64,000 bases of DNA, taken from NCBI RefSeq assembly GCF_011306175.1, contig NZ_CP049913.1, positions 1,860,001-1,924,000 of the forward strand, written 5' to 3'. Positions 49,925 to 59,457 of this stretch are shown here, in pieces. The first letter of the stretch is position 1. The number at the start of each line of letters is the position of its first letter. The position numbers were made by a program, and so were the translations under genes. A model generated the notes under the pieces. It saw nothing but the letters and a program-made list of their open reading frames with translations, searched no databases and was not told where the DNA came from. This DNA comes from Vibrio sp. HDW18 (lineage in GTDB: Bacteria; Pseudomonadota; Gammaproteobacteria; Enterobacterales; Vibrionaceae).

Positions 49925-50164
49925 ATGGACAACCTATGTCCGGTGTGCAGCCAGCAATTGGAATGGGTAGGGCAGTATCATTGTACTGCCTGTACTCAGG
50001 ATTATCGTAACGTGGGATTTTGTCCACAATGCGCGGGTGAATTACAAAAACTACAAGCTTGTGGTGCGGCTAATTATTTCTGTAATCAGTGTAATGAGCT
50101 GAAATCGAAGTCGAAAATTCGCTTTATCTTCCAACCGATTAATCAGAACTCACCACAGATCTGA
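49925..50164 (+). CDS. yfgJ: Zinc-ribbon protein YfgJ
   Basis: This is a 79-residue protein made of two zinc ribbons, with four CxxC-type pairs: [24 protein letters not shown] and CNQCNEL. It resembles E. coli YfgJ, which lies in the same der-xseA neighbourhood. The function is unknown. AGGAG before the ATG supports the start. Its last 26 bp overlap the 3' end of the convergent xseA. Confidence 0.88.
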   Translation: MDNLCPVCSQQLEWVGQYHCTACTQDYRNVGFCPQCAGELQKLQACGAANYFCNQCNELKSKSKIRFIFQPINQNSPQI

Positions 50165-51479
50165 TTTCACCATCTCGCAGCTGGGTGACCAAGCAGTCAC
50201 CCGCTTTTACTTGCGCGCATTCGCGTACTAATTCACCGCTGAGTTGACGAGTCACCGAATAACCACGGGCTAAGGTGGCCAGTGGGCTTACCGCGTCCAA
50301 TTTCTCACTGAGTAAAGCTAATTGGTGGCGCGCTTGGATCCTATGCTGCTGAGTGGACTGAGTAATACGCTGCTGCTGTTGGAGGAGATCAAAACGCTGC
50401 TGGTGGATAAGTTGCAGTGGTGAATGCAGTTGGATCTTGTGGCGTAAATGATCACAGCGCTGCTGCTGAGTATGCAAGCGGTGCTGGATTTTTTGGGTCA
50501 GCCGCAGGCTTAATTCATCTAATTGCTGCTGTTGGCGCTCTAGGCGTGCTTGAGGATGCTGTTTATCCAGTTGGTGATGTAAGTGAGTAAACTGAGTATG
50601 CTGCTGAGCCAAATAGTGACGCATTGCGCTTGCTAATTTGGCGGGCCATTGCACAAGTAACTGCTGCTTATGGCGTTGATCTCGGCTGACCAGCTCTGCT
50701 GCCGCAGAAGGGGTTGGGGCACGCATGTCGGCGACAAAATCAGCAATCGTGACATCCACTTCATGCCCGACCGCACTGATGATCGGAATGTGACTGGCAG
50801 CGATAGTCCGCGCGACGATTTCATGATTGAAACACCATAAATCTTCCAATGAGCCCCCACCACGGCCCACAATCAACACATCACACTCGGCGCGTGAGTT
50901 GGCGCGACCAATCGCTTGGGCAATCTGTAGCGCGGCTTCTTCACCTTGCACTAAGGTTGGATAAATGACGACCGGCAACTGAGGATCGCGCCGTTTGAGC
51001 ACTTGCAAAATATCGTGCAGTGCTGCGCCAGTGCGTGAGGTGATGATCCCGACACAGCGTGGATGTTCTGGTAATGCTTGTTTACGGCTTTGAGCGAACA
51101 ACCCTTCTGCGGACAGCTGCATCTTCAGTTGTTCAAACTGCTGCTGTAAACGGCCGTCGCCTTCTGGTTGCATACTTTCAAGGATGATTTGGTAATCACC
51201 ACGCGGTTCATACAAAGAGAGTCGCGCTTTGACTAACACTTGCTGGCCATTTTGTGGCTTGAAATTGACCAGACGGTTATTACCCTTAAACATCGCGCAT
51301 TTAACTTGCGCTTGGCTGTCTTTGAGGGTGAGGTACCAGTGGCCTGAAACAGGGGCAGAGAAGTTAGAAATTTCCCCGATCAGCCAGACGATGCCCATTT
51401 CATTTTCCAGTAACAAACGGACTTCAGCATTTAAACGGGAAACGGTGTAGATACTTGGATTGCGAGCAGGAGAGGACAA
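50139..51479 (-). CDS. xseA: Exodeoxyribonuclease VII large subunit XseA
   Basis: This is a 446-residue large subunit of exonuclease VII, which degrades single-stranded DNA. It has an N-terminal OB fold ([19 protein letters not shown]), the catalytic region [34 protein letters not shown] and [18 protein letters not shown], and a long Gln/Leu/His-rich coiled coil (about 290-400). The open frame begins further upstream, but a TTG at 51479 with GGGAG seven bases ahead gives the usual length. It is divergent from guaB. Confidence 0.94.
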   Translation of the reverse strand: MSSPARNPSIYTVSRLNAEVRLLLENEMGIVWLIGEISNFSAPVSGHWYLTLKDSQAQVKCAMFKGNNRLVNFKPQNGQQVLVKARLSLYEPRGDYQIILESMQPEGDGRLQQQFEQLKMQLSAEGLFAQSRKQALPEHPRCVGIITSRTGAALHDILQVLKRRDPQLPVVIYPTLVQGEEAALQIAQAIGRANSRAECDVLIVGRGGGSLEDLWCFNHEIVARTIAASHIPIISAVGHEVDVTIADFVADMRAPTPSAAAELVSRDQRHKQQLLVQWPAKLASAMRHYLAQQHTQFTHLHHQLDKQHPQARLERQQQQLDELSLRLTQKIQHRLHTQQQRCDHLRHKIQLHSPLQLIHQQRFDLLQQQQRITQSTQQHRIQARHQLALLSEKLDAVSPLATLARGYSVTRQLSGELVRECAQVKAGDCLVTQLRDGEIRSVVSSD

Positions 51480-51567
51480 GGCTGATCTCCCAGACGTGGG
51501 TATGGAAATTAGCCGCAAGATAATACATAACAAGGGGTAAAATGCAAATAAAAAATGAATAAATGTG

Positions 51568-51600
51568 TAGTCAACCGATTGCCTCGGGCGTATAATCCGT
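51568..51600 (+). promoter_or_regulatory. guaBA promoter
   Basis: TAGTCA (51568-51573) and a perfect TATAAT (51591-51596) are 17 bp apart, followed by a C/G-rich discriminator (CCGTCCGC). That discriminator is typical of promoters under stringent (ppGpp) control, which is known for gua genes. A PurR-like sequence around 51630 was considered but is weak. Confidence 0.65.
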
Positions 51601-51686
51601 CCGCAATATCAAATATAAATCCCTTTATTACGCGAAACGATAAAGTGGGTTTTCGTTCTTAACACTCCTGTTGTGAGATATTGCAC

Positions 51687-53150
51687 ATGCTACGAATCGC
51701 AAAAGAAGCTCTAACCTTTGACGACGTTTTACTCGTTCCTGCTCATTCTACCGTTCTTCCTAATACTGCTGATCTTCGCACTCGGCTGACCAAAAATATT
51801 GCGCTAAACATTCCTATGGTGTCTGCGTCGATGGATACTGTCACGGAAGCACGTCTTGCGATCGCTCTGGCTCAAGAAGGCGGCATTGGCTTTATTCACA
51901 AGAATATGTCGATTGAACAGCAAGCGGCTCAAGTTCACCAAGTAAAAATCTTTGAAGCGGGAGTGGTGACACATCCTGTCACTGTGCGCCCAGAGCAAAC
52001 CATTGCCGATGTGATGGCACTGACTCATCGCCACGGTTTTGCTGGTTTCCCTGTCGTGACCGAACACAATGAACTGGTGGGTATCATTACTGGGCGTGAT
52101 GTCCGTTTTGTTACCGATCTGACCAAACCGGTTGCTGCCGTAATGACGCCAAAAGAGCGTCTCGCGACCGTTAAAGAGGGCGCGACCGGCGCTGAAGTGC
52201 AAGAACAGATGCACAAAGCGCGGGTTGAGAAAATTCTGGTGGTCAACGATGAGTTTTTACTCAAAGGCATGATCACAGCGAAAGACTTCCATAAAGCGGA
52301 AAGCAAACCTAACGCATGTAAAGATGAGCAAGGCCGTCTGCGTGTGGGTGCGGCAGTTGGTGCGGCTCCTGGCAATGAAGAGCGGGTTAAAGCGCTGGTT
52401 GAAGCGGGCGTTGACGTACTGCTGATCGACTCTTCACACGGTCACTCTGAAGGCGTTTTACAGCGTATTCGCGAAACTCGTGCCGCTTATCCACACCTTG
52501 AAATCATCGGTGGTAACGTAGCCACCGCTGAAGGTGCTCGTGCATTGATCGAAGCCGGCGTGAGTGCTGTAAAAGTGGGGATTGGTCCTGGATCTATCTG
52601 TACTACCCGTATCGTGACCGGTGTCGGTGTACCACAAGTGACCGCGATTGCTGATGCCGCAGGCGTGGCACAAGAGTTTGGTATCCCAGTGATTGCTGAT
52701 GGTGGTATCCGCTTCTCGGGCGATATTTCCAAAGCGATTGCGGCAGGAGCTTCTTGCGTGATGGTGGGTTCAATGTTTGCTGGTACTGAAGAAGCGCCGG
52801 GTGAAGTGATCCTGTTCCAAGGCCGCTCTTATAAAGCTTACCGTGGCATGGGCTCTCTGGGGGCGATGTCAAAAGGTTCCTCGGATCGTTACTTCCAAAC
52901 TGACAACGCCGCAGATAAGCTGGTTCCAGAAGGCATTGAAGGCCGTATCGCTTACAAAGGTCTACTCAAAGAGATCATCCATCAACAAATGGGTGGCTTA
53001 CGCTCTTGTATGGGCCTAACTGGTTCGGCGACGGTAGAAGATCTGCGCACTAAAGCGCAATTTGTGCGTATCTCTGGTGCGGGTATGAAAGAGTCACACG
53101 TGCACGATGTGCAGATCACCAAAGAAGCCCCCAACTACCGTATGGGCTAA
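51687..53150 (+). CDS. guaB: IMP dehydrogenase GuaB
   Basis: This is a 487-residue enzyme that oxidises IMP to XMP with NAD, the committed step to GMP. The active-site Cys is in [15 protein letters not shown]. Two CBS domains (about 92-205) interrupt the TIM barrel ([37 protein letters not shown]). The flap region contains [10 protein letters not shown]. The start [19 protein letters not shown] is at 51687; an upstream in-frame TTG adds two residues and is unlikely. guaA follows 137 bp later. Confidence 0.98.
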   Translation: MLRIAKEALTFDDVLLVPAHSTVLPNTADLRTRLTKNIALNIPMVSASMDTVTEARLAIALAQEGGIGFIHKNMSIEQQAAQVHQVKIFEAGVVTHPVTVRPEQTIADVMALTHRHGFAGFPVVTEHNELVGIITGRDVRFVTDLTKPVAAVMTPKERLATVKEGATGAEVQEQMHKARVEKILVVNDEFLLKGMITAKDFHKAESKPNACKDEQGRLRVGAAVGAAPGNEERVKALVEAGVDVLLIDSSHGHSEGVLQRIRETRAAYPHLEIIGGNVATAEGARALIEAGVSAVKVGIGPGSICTTRIVTGVGVPQVTAIADAAGVAQEFGIPVIADGGIRFSGDISKAIAAGASCVMVGSMFAGTEEAPGEVILFQGRSYKAYRGMGSLGAMSKGSSDRYFQTDNAADKLVPEGIEGRIAYKGLLKEIIHQQMGGLRSCMGLTGSATVEDLRTKAQFVRISGAGMKESHVHDVQITKEAPNYRMG

Positions 53151-53187
53151 GCGTAAACGTTTGCTTTAATGCTTGATGAGTCAATGT

Positions 53188-53207
53188 GAGGCGAGTAGAC
53201 TCGCCTC
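53188..53207 (+). other. Hairpin between guaB and guaA
   Basis: GAGGCGAGT and ACTCGCCTC are perfectly complementary with a two-base centre, 37 bp after guaB. There is no T tract, so partial termination or mRNA stabilisation is possible. Confidence 0.55.
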
Positions 53208-53287
53208 CGTTCATCATTCGATATGATGACTCACCTGCTTTTAACTGTTACCTGTATTTAATTCTCGGCTGATAAGACTGCTAAATA

Positions 53288-54841
53288 ATGACTAAGAATA
53301 TTCATGACCAACGAATTCTGATCCTCGATTTTGGATCGCAATATACTCAACTGGTAGCCCGTCGCGTGCGCGAAATTGGTGTGTACTGTGAGCTGTGGAG
53401 CTGGGATGTCGAAGAGGCGGATATTCGCGAATTCAATCCAGATGGCATTATTCTTTCTGGTGGCCCAGAAAGCGTGACCGAAGCCAATTCGCCACGTGCC
53501 CCACAATATGTGTTCGACAGTGGCGTGCCAGTGTTTGGTGTTTGCTACGGCATGCAGACCATGGCTGAGCAGCTCGGTGGCCGTGTGGCAACGTCTGATG
53601 AGCGTGAGTTTGGTTATGCTCAAGTGAAAATTGCTGGCGAATCCGCGCTGTTTAAAGGTCTTGAGCTGACGCAAGACGTTTGGATGAGCCACGGTGACAA
53701 AGTGGTCGAAATTCCGGCCGATTTTGTCAAGATTGGCGAAACCGATACTTGCCCATACGCTGCGATGGCCAATGAAGAGAAAAAATACTACGGCGTGCAG
53801 TTCCATCCTGAAGTGACCCATACCAAACAGGGTTTACAGATGCTGGAAAACTTTGTGCTGGGCGTATGTGGTTGTGAGCGTCTGTGGACTTCGGAATCGA
53901 TCATTGAAGATGCTGTGGCACGGATTAAACGGCAAGTCGGTAACGATGAAGTGATCCTTGGCCTGTCTGGCGGTGTTGACTCTTCGGTGGTGGCGATGTT
54001 GGTACACCGTGCGATTGGTGACCGCCTAACTTGCGTATTTGTTGACAACGGTTTGTTGCGCTTAAATGAAGGCCAGCAAGTAATGGATATGTTTGGCGAC
54101 AAATTTGGTCTCAACATCATCAAAGTCGATGCCGAAGAGCGTTTCTTAAGTGCGCTAGAAGGGATTGATGAGCCAGAAGCTAAACGCAAAACCATTGGTC
54201 GTGTGTTTGTTGAAGTGTTTGATGAACAGTCGAAAAAACTTAGAAATGCTAAATGGTTGGCACAAGGTACTATCTACCCAGATGTGATCGAATCGGCTGC
54301 GTCTAAAACCGGTAAAGCGCATGTGATCAAATCGCACCACAATGTAGGCGGTTTGCCAGATGATATGCAGATGGGTCTGGTTGAGCCACTGCGTGAACTG
54401 TTTAAAGACGAAGTGCGTAAAATTGGCCTTGAGCTTGGCTTACCTTACAATATGCTGTACCGCCATCCGTTCCCAGGACCAGGCCTTGGCGTGCGCGTAC
54501 TGGGTGAAGTGAAGAAAGAGTACTGTGATTTACTGCGTCGTGCCGATGCGATCTTTATTGAAGAACTGCACGCCGCCGATCTGTACAACAAGGTTTCGCA
54601 AGCCTTTACCGTATTCCTACCCGTACGCTCAGTGGGCGTAATGGGCGATGGTCGTAAGTACGATTGGGTAGTTTCACTGCGCGCGGTGGAAACCATCGAC
54701 TTTATGACCGCACACTGGGCGCATCTGCCATATGAGTTCTTAGGCAAAGTGTCTAACCGGATCATCAATGAAGTGAATGGCATTTCTCGTGTGGTGTATG
54801 ACATCTCAGGTAAGCCACCAGCAACCATTGAGTGGGAATAA
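53288..54841 (+). CDS. guaA: GMP synthase (glutamine-hydrolysing) GuaA
   Basis: This is a 517-residue enzyme that aminates XMP to GMP. The N-terminal class I glutamine amidotransferase has its Cys in FGVCYGMQT and its His/Glu in [11 protein letters not shown]. The PP-loop ATP pyrophosphatase motif is [14 protein letters not shown]. The C-terminal dimerisation domain ([16 protein letters not shown] onward) ends in PPATIEWE, as usual. It forms the guaBA operon and is followed by a terminator. Confidence 0.98.
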   Translation: MTKNIHDQRILILDFGSQYTQLVARRVREIGVYCELWSWDVEEADIREFNPDGIILSGGPESVTEANSPRAPQYVFDSGVPVFGVCYGMQTMAEQLGGRVATSDEREFGYAQVKIAGESALFKGLELTQDVWMSHGDKVVEIPADFVKIGETDTCPYAAMANEEKKYYGVQFHPEVTHTKQGLQMLENFVLGVCGCERLWTSESIIEDAVARIKRQVGNDEVILGLSGGVDSSVVAMLVHRAIGDRLTCVFVDNGLLRLNEGQQVMDMFGDKFGLNIIKVDAEERFLSALEGIDEPEAKRKTIGRVFVEVFDEQSKKLRNAKWLAQGTIYPDVIESAASKTGKAHVIKSHHNVGGLPDDMQMGLVEPLRELFKDEVRKIGLELGLPYNMLYRHPFPGPGLGVRVLGEVKKEYCDLLRRADAIFIEELHAADLYNKVSQAFTVFLPVRSVGVMGDGRKYDWVVSLRAVETIDFMTAHWAHLPYEFLGKVSNRIINEVNGISRVVYDISGKPPATIEWE

Positions 54842-54888
54842 TGCTCCTTTAAGAAAGGCCTGGCATTAACAGGCACCAAATCAACCTT

Positions 54889-54915
54889 AAGTCCGCGTAA
54901 TTGCGGACTTTTTTT
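54889..54915 (+). terminator. Rho-independent terminator after guaA
   Basis: AAGTCCGC and GCGGACTT pair around a 6-base loop and run into T5 and a further T-rich stretch, 47 bp after guaA. Confidence 0.9.
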
Positions 54916-55074
54916 GTTTTTGGCTTGGTGATTATTTGTTAGCCATAATGTAACTAACTGTTTCCTCAATCTAAGTTTCCAATAAGATCTTTTTTCTTTT
55001 CTTGGCTGGTTAATTAAAATCCGCGCGTAATTTTTATACACATTTTTGAATTCACACTCTGAAGGTAAGTTCAC

Positions 55075-55656
55075 ATGTCAACTAAGTTAGCCAACCCAGC
55101 CCCTCTTGGTCTGATGGGTTTCGGTATGACCACCATTCTGCTCAATATCCATAATGCAGGTTTTTTCCCTATCGATTCGATGATCCTCGCGATGGGTATT
55201 TTTTACGGCGGTCTGAGTCAGGTTATTGTCGGCATTATGTGCTTTAAACGTGGTGACACCTTTGGTACCACAGCATTTACCTCTTATGGACTATTTTGGC
55301 TGACTCTAGTCGGTCTGATTGTGATGCCACACATGGGCTTGCCTGCTAGCCCAGCTCCTTTTATGGGTTGGTACTTAGCACTGTGGGGCATTTTTACTGG
55401 CTTTATGTTTATTGGTTCACTGTGCTACCCAACTGCCAAGCAAGTGGTGTTTGGTTCTCTGACCATTCTGTTTGCTCTACTAGCCGCGCGCGATTTTACT
55501 GGTAGTGAACTGATCGGTACTATCGCCGGTTTCGAAGGTATCTTCTGTGGTGCCAGCGCAATCTACTTTGCAATGGCGCAAGTGCTGAATAATGAATACG
55601 GCCGCGTCGTGTTACCCGTCGGTCAAAAACGCATTCAGCCTGTGCAACAAGCATAA
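55075..55656 (+). CDS. satP: Acetate/succinate transporter, GPR1/FUN34/YaaH (SatP) family
   Basis: This is a 193-residue membrane protein with about six helices. The family motif [14 protein letters not shown] opens the first helix, and [24 protein letters not shown] and TSYGLFWL are further diagnostic segments. SatP-type proteins move acetate and succinate with protons. It has its own upstream region after the guaA terminator and is followed by a clear terminator, so it is monocistronic. Confidence 0.92.
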   Translation: MSTKLANPAPLGLMGFGMTTILLNIHNAGFFPIDSMILAMGIFYGGLSQVIVGIMCFKRGDTFGTTAFTSYGLFWLTLVGLIVMPHMGLPASPAPFMGWYLALWGIFTGFMFIGSLCYPTAKQVVFGSLTILFALLAARDFTGSELIGTIAGFEGIFCGASAIYFAMAQVLNNEYGRVVLPVGQKRIQPVQQA

Positions 55657-55686
55657 TTGCTGAGTATCCGTTGATCGGTAATGCAG

Positions 55687-55714
55687 AAAGGTTAGCCAAT
55701 GGCTAACCTTTTTT
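55687..55714 (+). terminator. Rho-independent terminator after satP
   Basis: AAAGGTTAGCC and GGCTAACCTTT pair with an AAT loop, ending in T6. The A-rich left arm could also serve the convergent symporter gene. Confidence 0.9.
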
Positions 55715-55760
55715 ATACATATAAAATCAACAGGTTAGTTGATGGTGTTTGAGCCGACTG

Positions 55761-57299
55761 TTAAGGCTCAACCTTTGCGGTCTCTTGCGGCTTAGCTTTG
55801 GCGGCTTTGCCTGTTTTGCGCAGATAGCGATCTTCCCAGTAAGTGGCTCCTTGGATACCCAGTTTGACCGGGTTAAAAATAAACTCAGTGACACCTTGTT
55901 GCTGCTGCTGTTCATAATCTTTCAACGCAGCCATCGTGGGCTTGGCCATAAAAAAGATGATGATAATGCCAATAATATTCAGCCAAGCCATCAAGCCAAC
56001 TCCGACATCACCCAGTGCCCATGCTAAGTTGGCGGTGCGCACCGTGCCGTAGAACACCGCGGCCATTAGGGCCAGCTTCAGCACGAACATCAAGCCGTTG
56101 ACTTTAAACGTGCGGCGAATGTAAGCCACGTTGGTTTCGGCAATGTAGTAGTAAGCCAAAATAGTGGTAAAGGCGAAGAAAAACAGCGCAAAGGCAACGA
56201 AAGGTTTGCCGATCCCGGGTAGTGCACTGTTGACGGCAATTTGAGTAAAGGCTGGGCTGCTGGCAATCACATCAGCTGGCAGATTTTGTACTATAAATAG
56301 GCTTTCTGTTGCGCCATGCACATTGTAAGCCCCAGTGATCAAAATCATAAATGCGGTGGCTGAGCACACCATCAAGGTATCGATATAAATCGAAAAAGAT
56401 TGCACTAAACCTTGCTGGGCAGGATGCTGCACGTTAGCCGCCGCCGCTGCGTGTGGTCCGGTGCCTTGACCGGCTTCATTGGAATAAACGCCACGTTTTA
56501 CCCCCCAACCGATAGCAGCACCGACACCAGCCATTGGTGAGAAAGCATCGTTAATAATCAGGCCAATAATGCGTGGCACTTCACCAATATTGAGCAGAAT
56601 TATCACAAAGGCGGTGATCAGATAGGCGAGGGCCATAAACGGCACCACGATTTGCGTAAAACTGGCGATCCGTTTAACCCCACCAAAAATGATGAATCCG
56701 AGCAGAATCGAAATCACGGTACCGGTAAAAATTTTGGCAAAGCTAAACGTGCCGATGGCGGTTTCAATCATCGGGCCGGAGCCAAACGCCGATTCTACTG
56801 CATTACCAATGCTATTGGACTGCACGCCCGGCAGTAGCACGCCACAAGCGATGATGGTGGCTATTGCAAAAATCCAAGCATACCATTTTTGTCCCATCGC
56901 TTTTTCGATGTAATAGGCAGGGCCGCCGCGAAACTCACCGTTATCTTCTTCTTTATAAATTTGCGCCAGCGTCGATTCTGCGTAGGCGGTAGCGGCACCA
57001 AAGAATGCCACCATCCACATCCAAAAGACTGCGCCAGGGCCACCAAAACCAATGGCGGCCGCTACTCCGGCAATATTACCAGTACCGACTCGGCCAGAGA
57101 GCGATACGGCCAGCGCTTGAAAGGAAGAAATTCCTTTCGCGGACTGTTTATTATTGAGTAGTAGACGCCACATTTCGAATAAGTGGCGAATCTGTACAAA
57201 ACGGGTCAGGATCGAATAAAACAAACCCGCGCCAAGACACAGGTAAATCAGTGCTGGGCTCCAAATAATTCCATTTATAAAATCAACGAATGACTGCAT
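55761..57299 (-). CDS. Alanine/glycine:sodium symporter, AgcS family
   Basis: This is a 512-residue membrane transporter of the alanine or glycine:cation symporter family (AlsT/DagA/YaaJ-like), with about ten to eleven helices. It has RVGTGNIAGVAAAIGFGGPGA, the FWMWMVAFFGAATAYAESTLA segment and GVKRGVYSNEAGQGTGPHAAA, all typical of the substrate and sodium site. The cytoplasmic C-terminus is charged. The leader between its candidate -10 and start is too short for a glycine riboswitch. Whether alanine or glycine is preferred cannot be told. Confidence 0.92.
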   Translation of the reverse strand: MQSFVDFINGIIWSPALIYLCLGAGLFYSILTRFVQIRHLFEMWRLLLNNKQSAKGISSFQALAVSLSGRVGTGNIAGVAAAIGFGGPGAVFWMWMVAFFGAATAYAESTLAQIYKEEDNGEFRGGPAYYIEKAMGQKWYAWIFAIATIIACGVLLPGVQSNSIGNAVESAFGSGPMIETAIGTFSFAKIFTGTVISILLGFIIFGGVKRIASFTQIVVPFMALAYLITAFVIILLNIGEVPRIIGLIINDAFSPMAGVGAAIGWGVKRGVYSNEAGQGTGPHAAAAANVQHPAQQGLVQSFSIYIDTLMVCSATAFMILITGAYNVHGATESLFIVQNLPADVIASSPAFTQIAVNSALPGIGKPFVAFALFFFAFTTILAYYYIAETNVAYIRRTFKVNGLMFVLKLALMAAVFYGTVRTANLAWALGDVGVGLMAWLNIIGIIIIFFMAKPTMAALKDYEQQQQQGVTEFIFNPVKLGIQGATYWEDRYLRKTGKAAKAKPQETAKVEP

Positions 57300-57334
57300 A
57301 ACTCTTTTCCATGTTAATCAGTGATTGTGCATTT

Positions 57335-57340
57335 ATTATA
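57335..57340 (-). promoter_or_regulatory. Candidate -10 element of the symporter gene
   Basis: The minus strand reads AGTATAATAAATG, with TATAAT at 57335-57340, 35 bp ahead of the start codon. No good -35 is seen 17 bp upstream, so an activator or an extended -10 may be involved. Confidence 0.4.
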
Positions 57341-57531
57341 CTAACCTTGTGTCCGGCTCGGGAGAACCAGTTTGTGTAGCAAAGCGCCGATGCGTGATGG
57401 TGAGCGCAAAATGTACAGGCTGGTGGTTGTTCGAATTGATCAACCTTGTTGTGCAAATTTGTCAGCTAATACTGCCTGCCTCTTCGCGCTATGCTAAGTC
57501 CGTTATCCTGTTATCCCGATAAGGAGTGGTT

Positions 57532-57861
57532 ATGTACCATGCTCATGTTTATTTTGATGCCGAACAAATCCTCATTGCTGAACGTTTTCGTCAGCAAATC
57601 GCAGCCGAGCGTCGAGATGTGTTGATGGTGTTTGGCTTAGTGCCACGTCGTGTTGGGCCACATTTAAAACCGATGTTTGAACTGCATTTTCGCGATAATC
57701 AGCAGCAGCTTATCGAGTGGCTCGATGCTCAGCGTGGTCCATTGAGTGTGCTTATTCATCCGGTATCAGGCGATGATGCGGCTGATCACCAAGCGCACAA
57801 CATTCGCTGGCTGGGTGAACCGTTAGGATTAGACCGTACAATTTTTCGCAATATTCGCTAG
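57532..57861 (+). CDS. DOPA 4,5-dioxygenase-like protein
   Basis: This is a 109-residue protein of the DOPA 4,5-dioxygenase family, small single-domain proteins of the dimeric alpha-beta-barrel type. The His-rich N-terminus MYHAHVYFD, the central GPHLKPMFELHF and VLIHPVSGDDAADHQAH hold the His residues expected to bind metal. AAGGAG lies five bases before the ATG at 57532, so the upstream in-frame GTG is not used. A role in bacterial ring cleavage is unproven. Confidence 0.85.
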   Translation: MYHAHVYFDAEQILIAERFRQQIAAERRDVLMVFGLVPRRVGPHLKPMFELHFRDNQQQLIEWLDAQRGPLSVLIHPVSGDDAADHQAHNIRWLGEPLGLDRTIFRNIR

Positions 57862-58001
57862 CGAACAGATGAGCTGAGAGGGCGGCCAACAGGATTGATG
57901 TTTGGTTTGCCTAACGGCGTGGGTGGTGGCTTGATGATGCGCCTCTTTAGCTGACCGAGGCTTTGCACTATAATTCGCCGGCATTTATCTCGGACAGCAT
58001 C

Positions 58002-58736
58002 ATGATTTCGAAAACCCAACTTAAATTGCTTCGCGCTTTAGGGCAGAAGAAACAGCGCAAAGCGCATGGCTTATTTCTGGTTCAGGGCGAGAAAAACGTC
58101 CTAGAGCTGACCCACAGCACGCTTAACGTGCAACACATTTTTGCCACCGCCGAGTTTCTCGCCGAGCACGCGCAAGCCTTAGCGGGTTTCGAGTGCATTG
58201 AAGCGGCTTTGGATGATTTAACCAAAGCCAGCACTTTGGTTAGCAACAACGCGGCGATTGCGGTGGTGGCTATCCCACGCATCAAAGTGCCTAAGCCACA
58301 AGGCTTAATGATCGCGTTAGATGGCGTTTCCGATCCCGGTAACCTCGGCACCATTATTCGTGTGGCCGATTGGTATGGCATTTCGCACATCATCGCCAGC
58401 CAAGATTGTGCGGATCCGTATAACCCGAAAACCATTAGCGCCACGATGGGCAGTTTTGCTCGCGTACAAGTGAGCCAAGTCGATCTCCCCGACTATTTAG
58501 CCAAGGCCAATTTGCCCGTGTACGGTGCCTTTTTGGAAGGGGTGAGCGTGCACCAAACCGCTTTTCAAGCGCAAGGCATTGTATTGATGGGTAGTGAATC
58601 TCACGGCATTCGTGAGCAAGCCGCGCAGTATGTGACGGATAAAATCACCATTCCGGCGTTTGGTGGTGCGGAGTCGCTGAATGTCGCGATGGCGACTGGG
58701 ATCATTATTGATAACATTCGCCGCTTACATCCTTGA
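58002..58736 (+). CDS. SpoU/TrmH-family RNA 2'-O-methyltransferase
   Basis: This is a 244-residue SPOUT methyltransferase. A short N-terminal substrate-binding domain (KLLRALGQKKQRKAHGLFLVQG) precedes the catalytic knot with ALDGVSDPGNLGTIIRVADW, IVLMGSESHGI and IPAFGGAESLNVAMATGI, which are motifs 1-3 of the family. It uses SAM to methylate ribose in rRNA or tRNA; the target site is unknown. The start MISKTQLKLLRAL at 58002 fits. A TATAAT (57969-57974) lies 27 bp upstream, and a terminator follows. Confidence 0.9.
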   Translation: MISKTQLKLLRALGQKKQRKAHGLFLVQGEKNVLELTHSTLNVQHIFATAEFLAEHAQALAGFECIEAALDDLTKASTLVSNNAAIAVVAIPRIKVPKPQGLMIALDGVSDPGNLGTIIRVADWYGISHIIASQDCADPYNPKTISATMGSFARVQVSQVDLPDYLAKANLPVYGAFLEGVSVHQTAFQAQGIVLMGSESHGIREQAAQYVTDKITIPAFGGAESLNVAMATGIIIDNIRRLHP

Positions 58737-58760
58737 TCGGCGTTTACCTATCGTATTGCA

Positions 58761-58790
58761 AAAAAAAGCGTCGGTTCGCGACGCTTTTTT
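58761..58790 (+). terminator. Rho-independent terminator after the SpoU-type gene
   Basis: AAAAAAGCGTCG and CGACGCTTTTTT pair around a short loop (GTTCG), with T6 on the right and A8 on the left, so it can act in both directions. Confidence 0.92.
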
Positions 58791-58895
58791 ATCTCTAGGT
58801 TTTTTATTTCAAGGCGTTAAGCTCAAGACTTTTGGCTTCAAGGCTTCAAGGCTTTTGGTTTCGAGGTATAGCACGCTCAAAATCGCGGCTGGTTT

Positions 58896-59219
58896 TTACT
58901 TTTCCAGCATATCCAATTTGTTGGGCACGCCATCCCACTTGGCCGCCTCTGCCATTGCCGGTTTGACTTCGGTGAGATTGGGCCAATGTTCTGCCAGCTC
59001 AGCGTTGAGCTGGATAAAAATCCGTTGCTCACCGACCAATTCGTCTTCCTGAACAATCGCTTGCGCGGTACATTCCGGCACACACAATCCACAATCGATG
59101 CACTCGATCGGATTGATCACCATAAAATTCGGTCCTTCATGGAACGCATCGGCGGGGCACACTGCGACACAGTCGGTGTATTTACATTGAATACAGTTAT
59201 CGGTGACGACAAAAGCCAT
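58896..59219 (-). CDS. fdxA: 7Fe ferredoxin FdxA
   Basis: This is a 107-residue ferredoxin of the FdxA type. The first cluster motif has Cys9, Cys12, Cys17 and Cys21 ([14 protein letters not shown]), the 3Fe-4S-type spacing. The second, [11 protein letters not shown], holds a 4Fe-4S cluster. The long C-terminal tail ([12 protein letters not shown]) is typical. The ATG at 59219 gives the family start [13 protein letters not shown], and the longer frame is not used. It is divergent from the large FAD dehydrogenase gene. Confidence 0.93.
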   Translation of the reverse strand: MAFVVTDNCIQCKYTDCVAVCPADAFHEGPNFMVINPIECIDCGLCVPECTAQAIVQEDELVGEQRIFIQLNAELAEHWPNLTEVKPAMAEAAKWDGVPNKLDMLEK

Positions 59220-59457
59220 AACAGTTCGCTCTCTCTCATTAGCCGTTTCGCACACGCCAAGTGTACACAAAAATCAAGGATCGCGATGATACTGCGCCGC
59301 CGCGAAAATTCAACCCAAGCGGTTGCGATACCCCCGCTTTGCTGTTTGAACCACGCTTTTCATATGACAGAGAAAGCGAATTCTCGTAAAATGCGCGCCA
59401 TTGTGAGCCGCCACCGTGGTGGTGAGGCTAAGACACCTATGACCGACGAGATATCCG

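Noticed and set aside
50340..50640. Repetitive CTGCTG-rich tract as a possible repeat element
   Set aside because: It encodes the Gln/Leu/His-rich coiled coil of XseA, so the repetition is coding.
51620..51650. PurR-like box before guaB
   Set aside because: ACGCGAAACGATAAAG resembles the consensus only with a one-base offset, so it is too weak to call.
57300..57531. Glycine riboswitch in front of the alanine/glycine symporter
   Set aside because: The family is often riboswitch-controlled, but the leader after the -10 candidate is only about 30 bases and no paired aptamer pattern is visible.
58825..58858. Short CAAGGCTT repeats after the SpoU-type gene
   Set aside because: There are only two or three imperfect copies in a short spacer, which could be chance; no element structure is seen.
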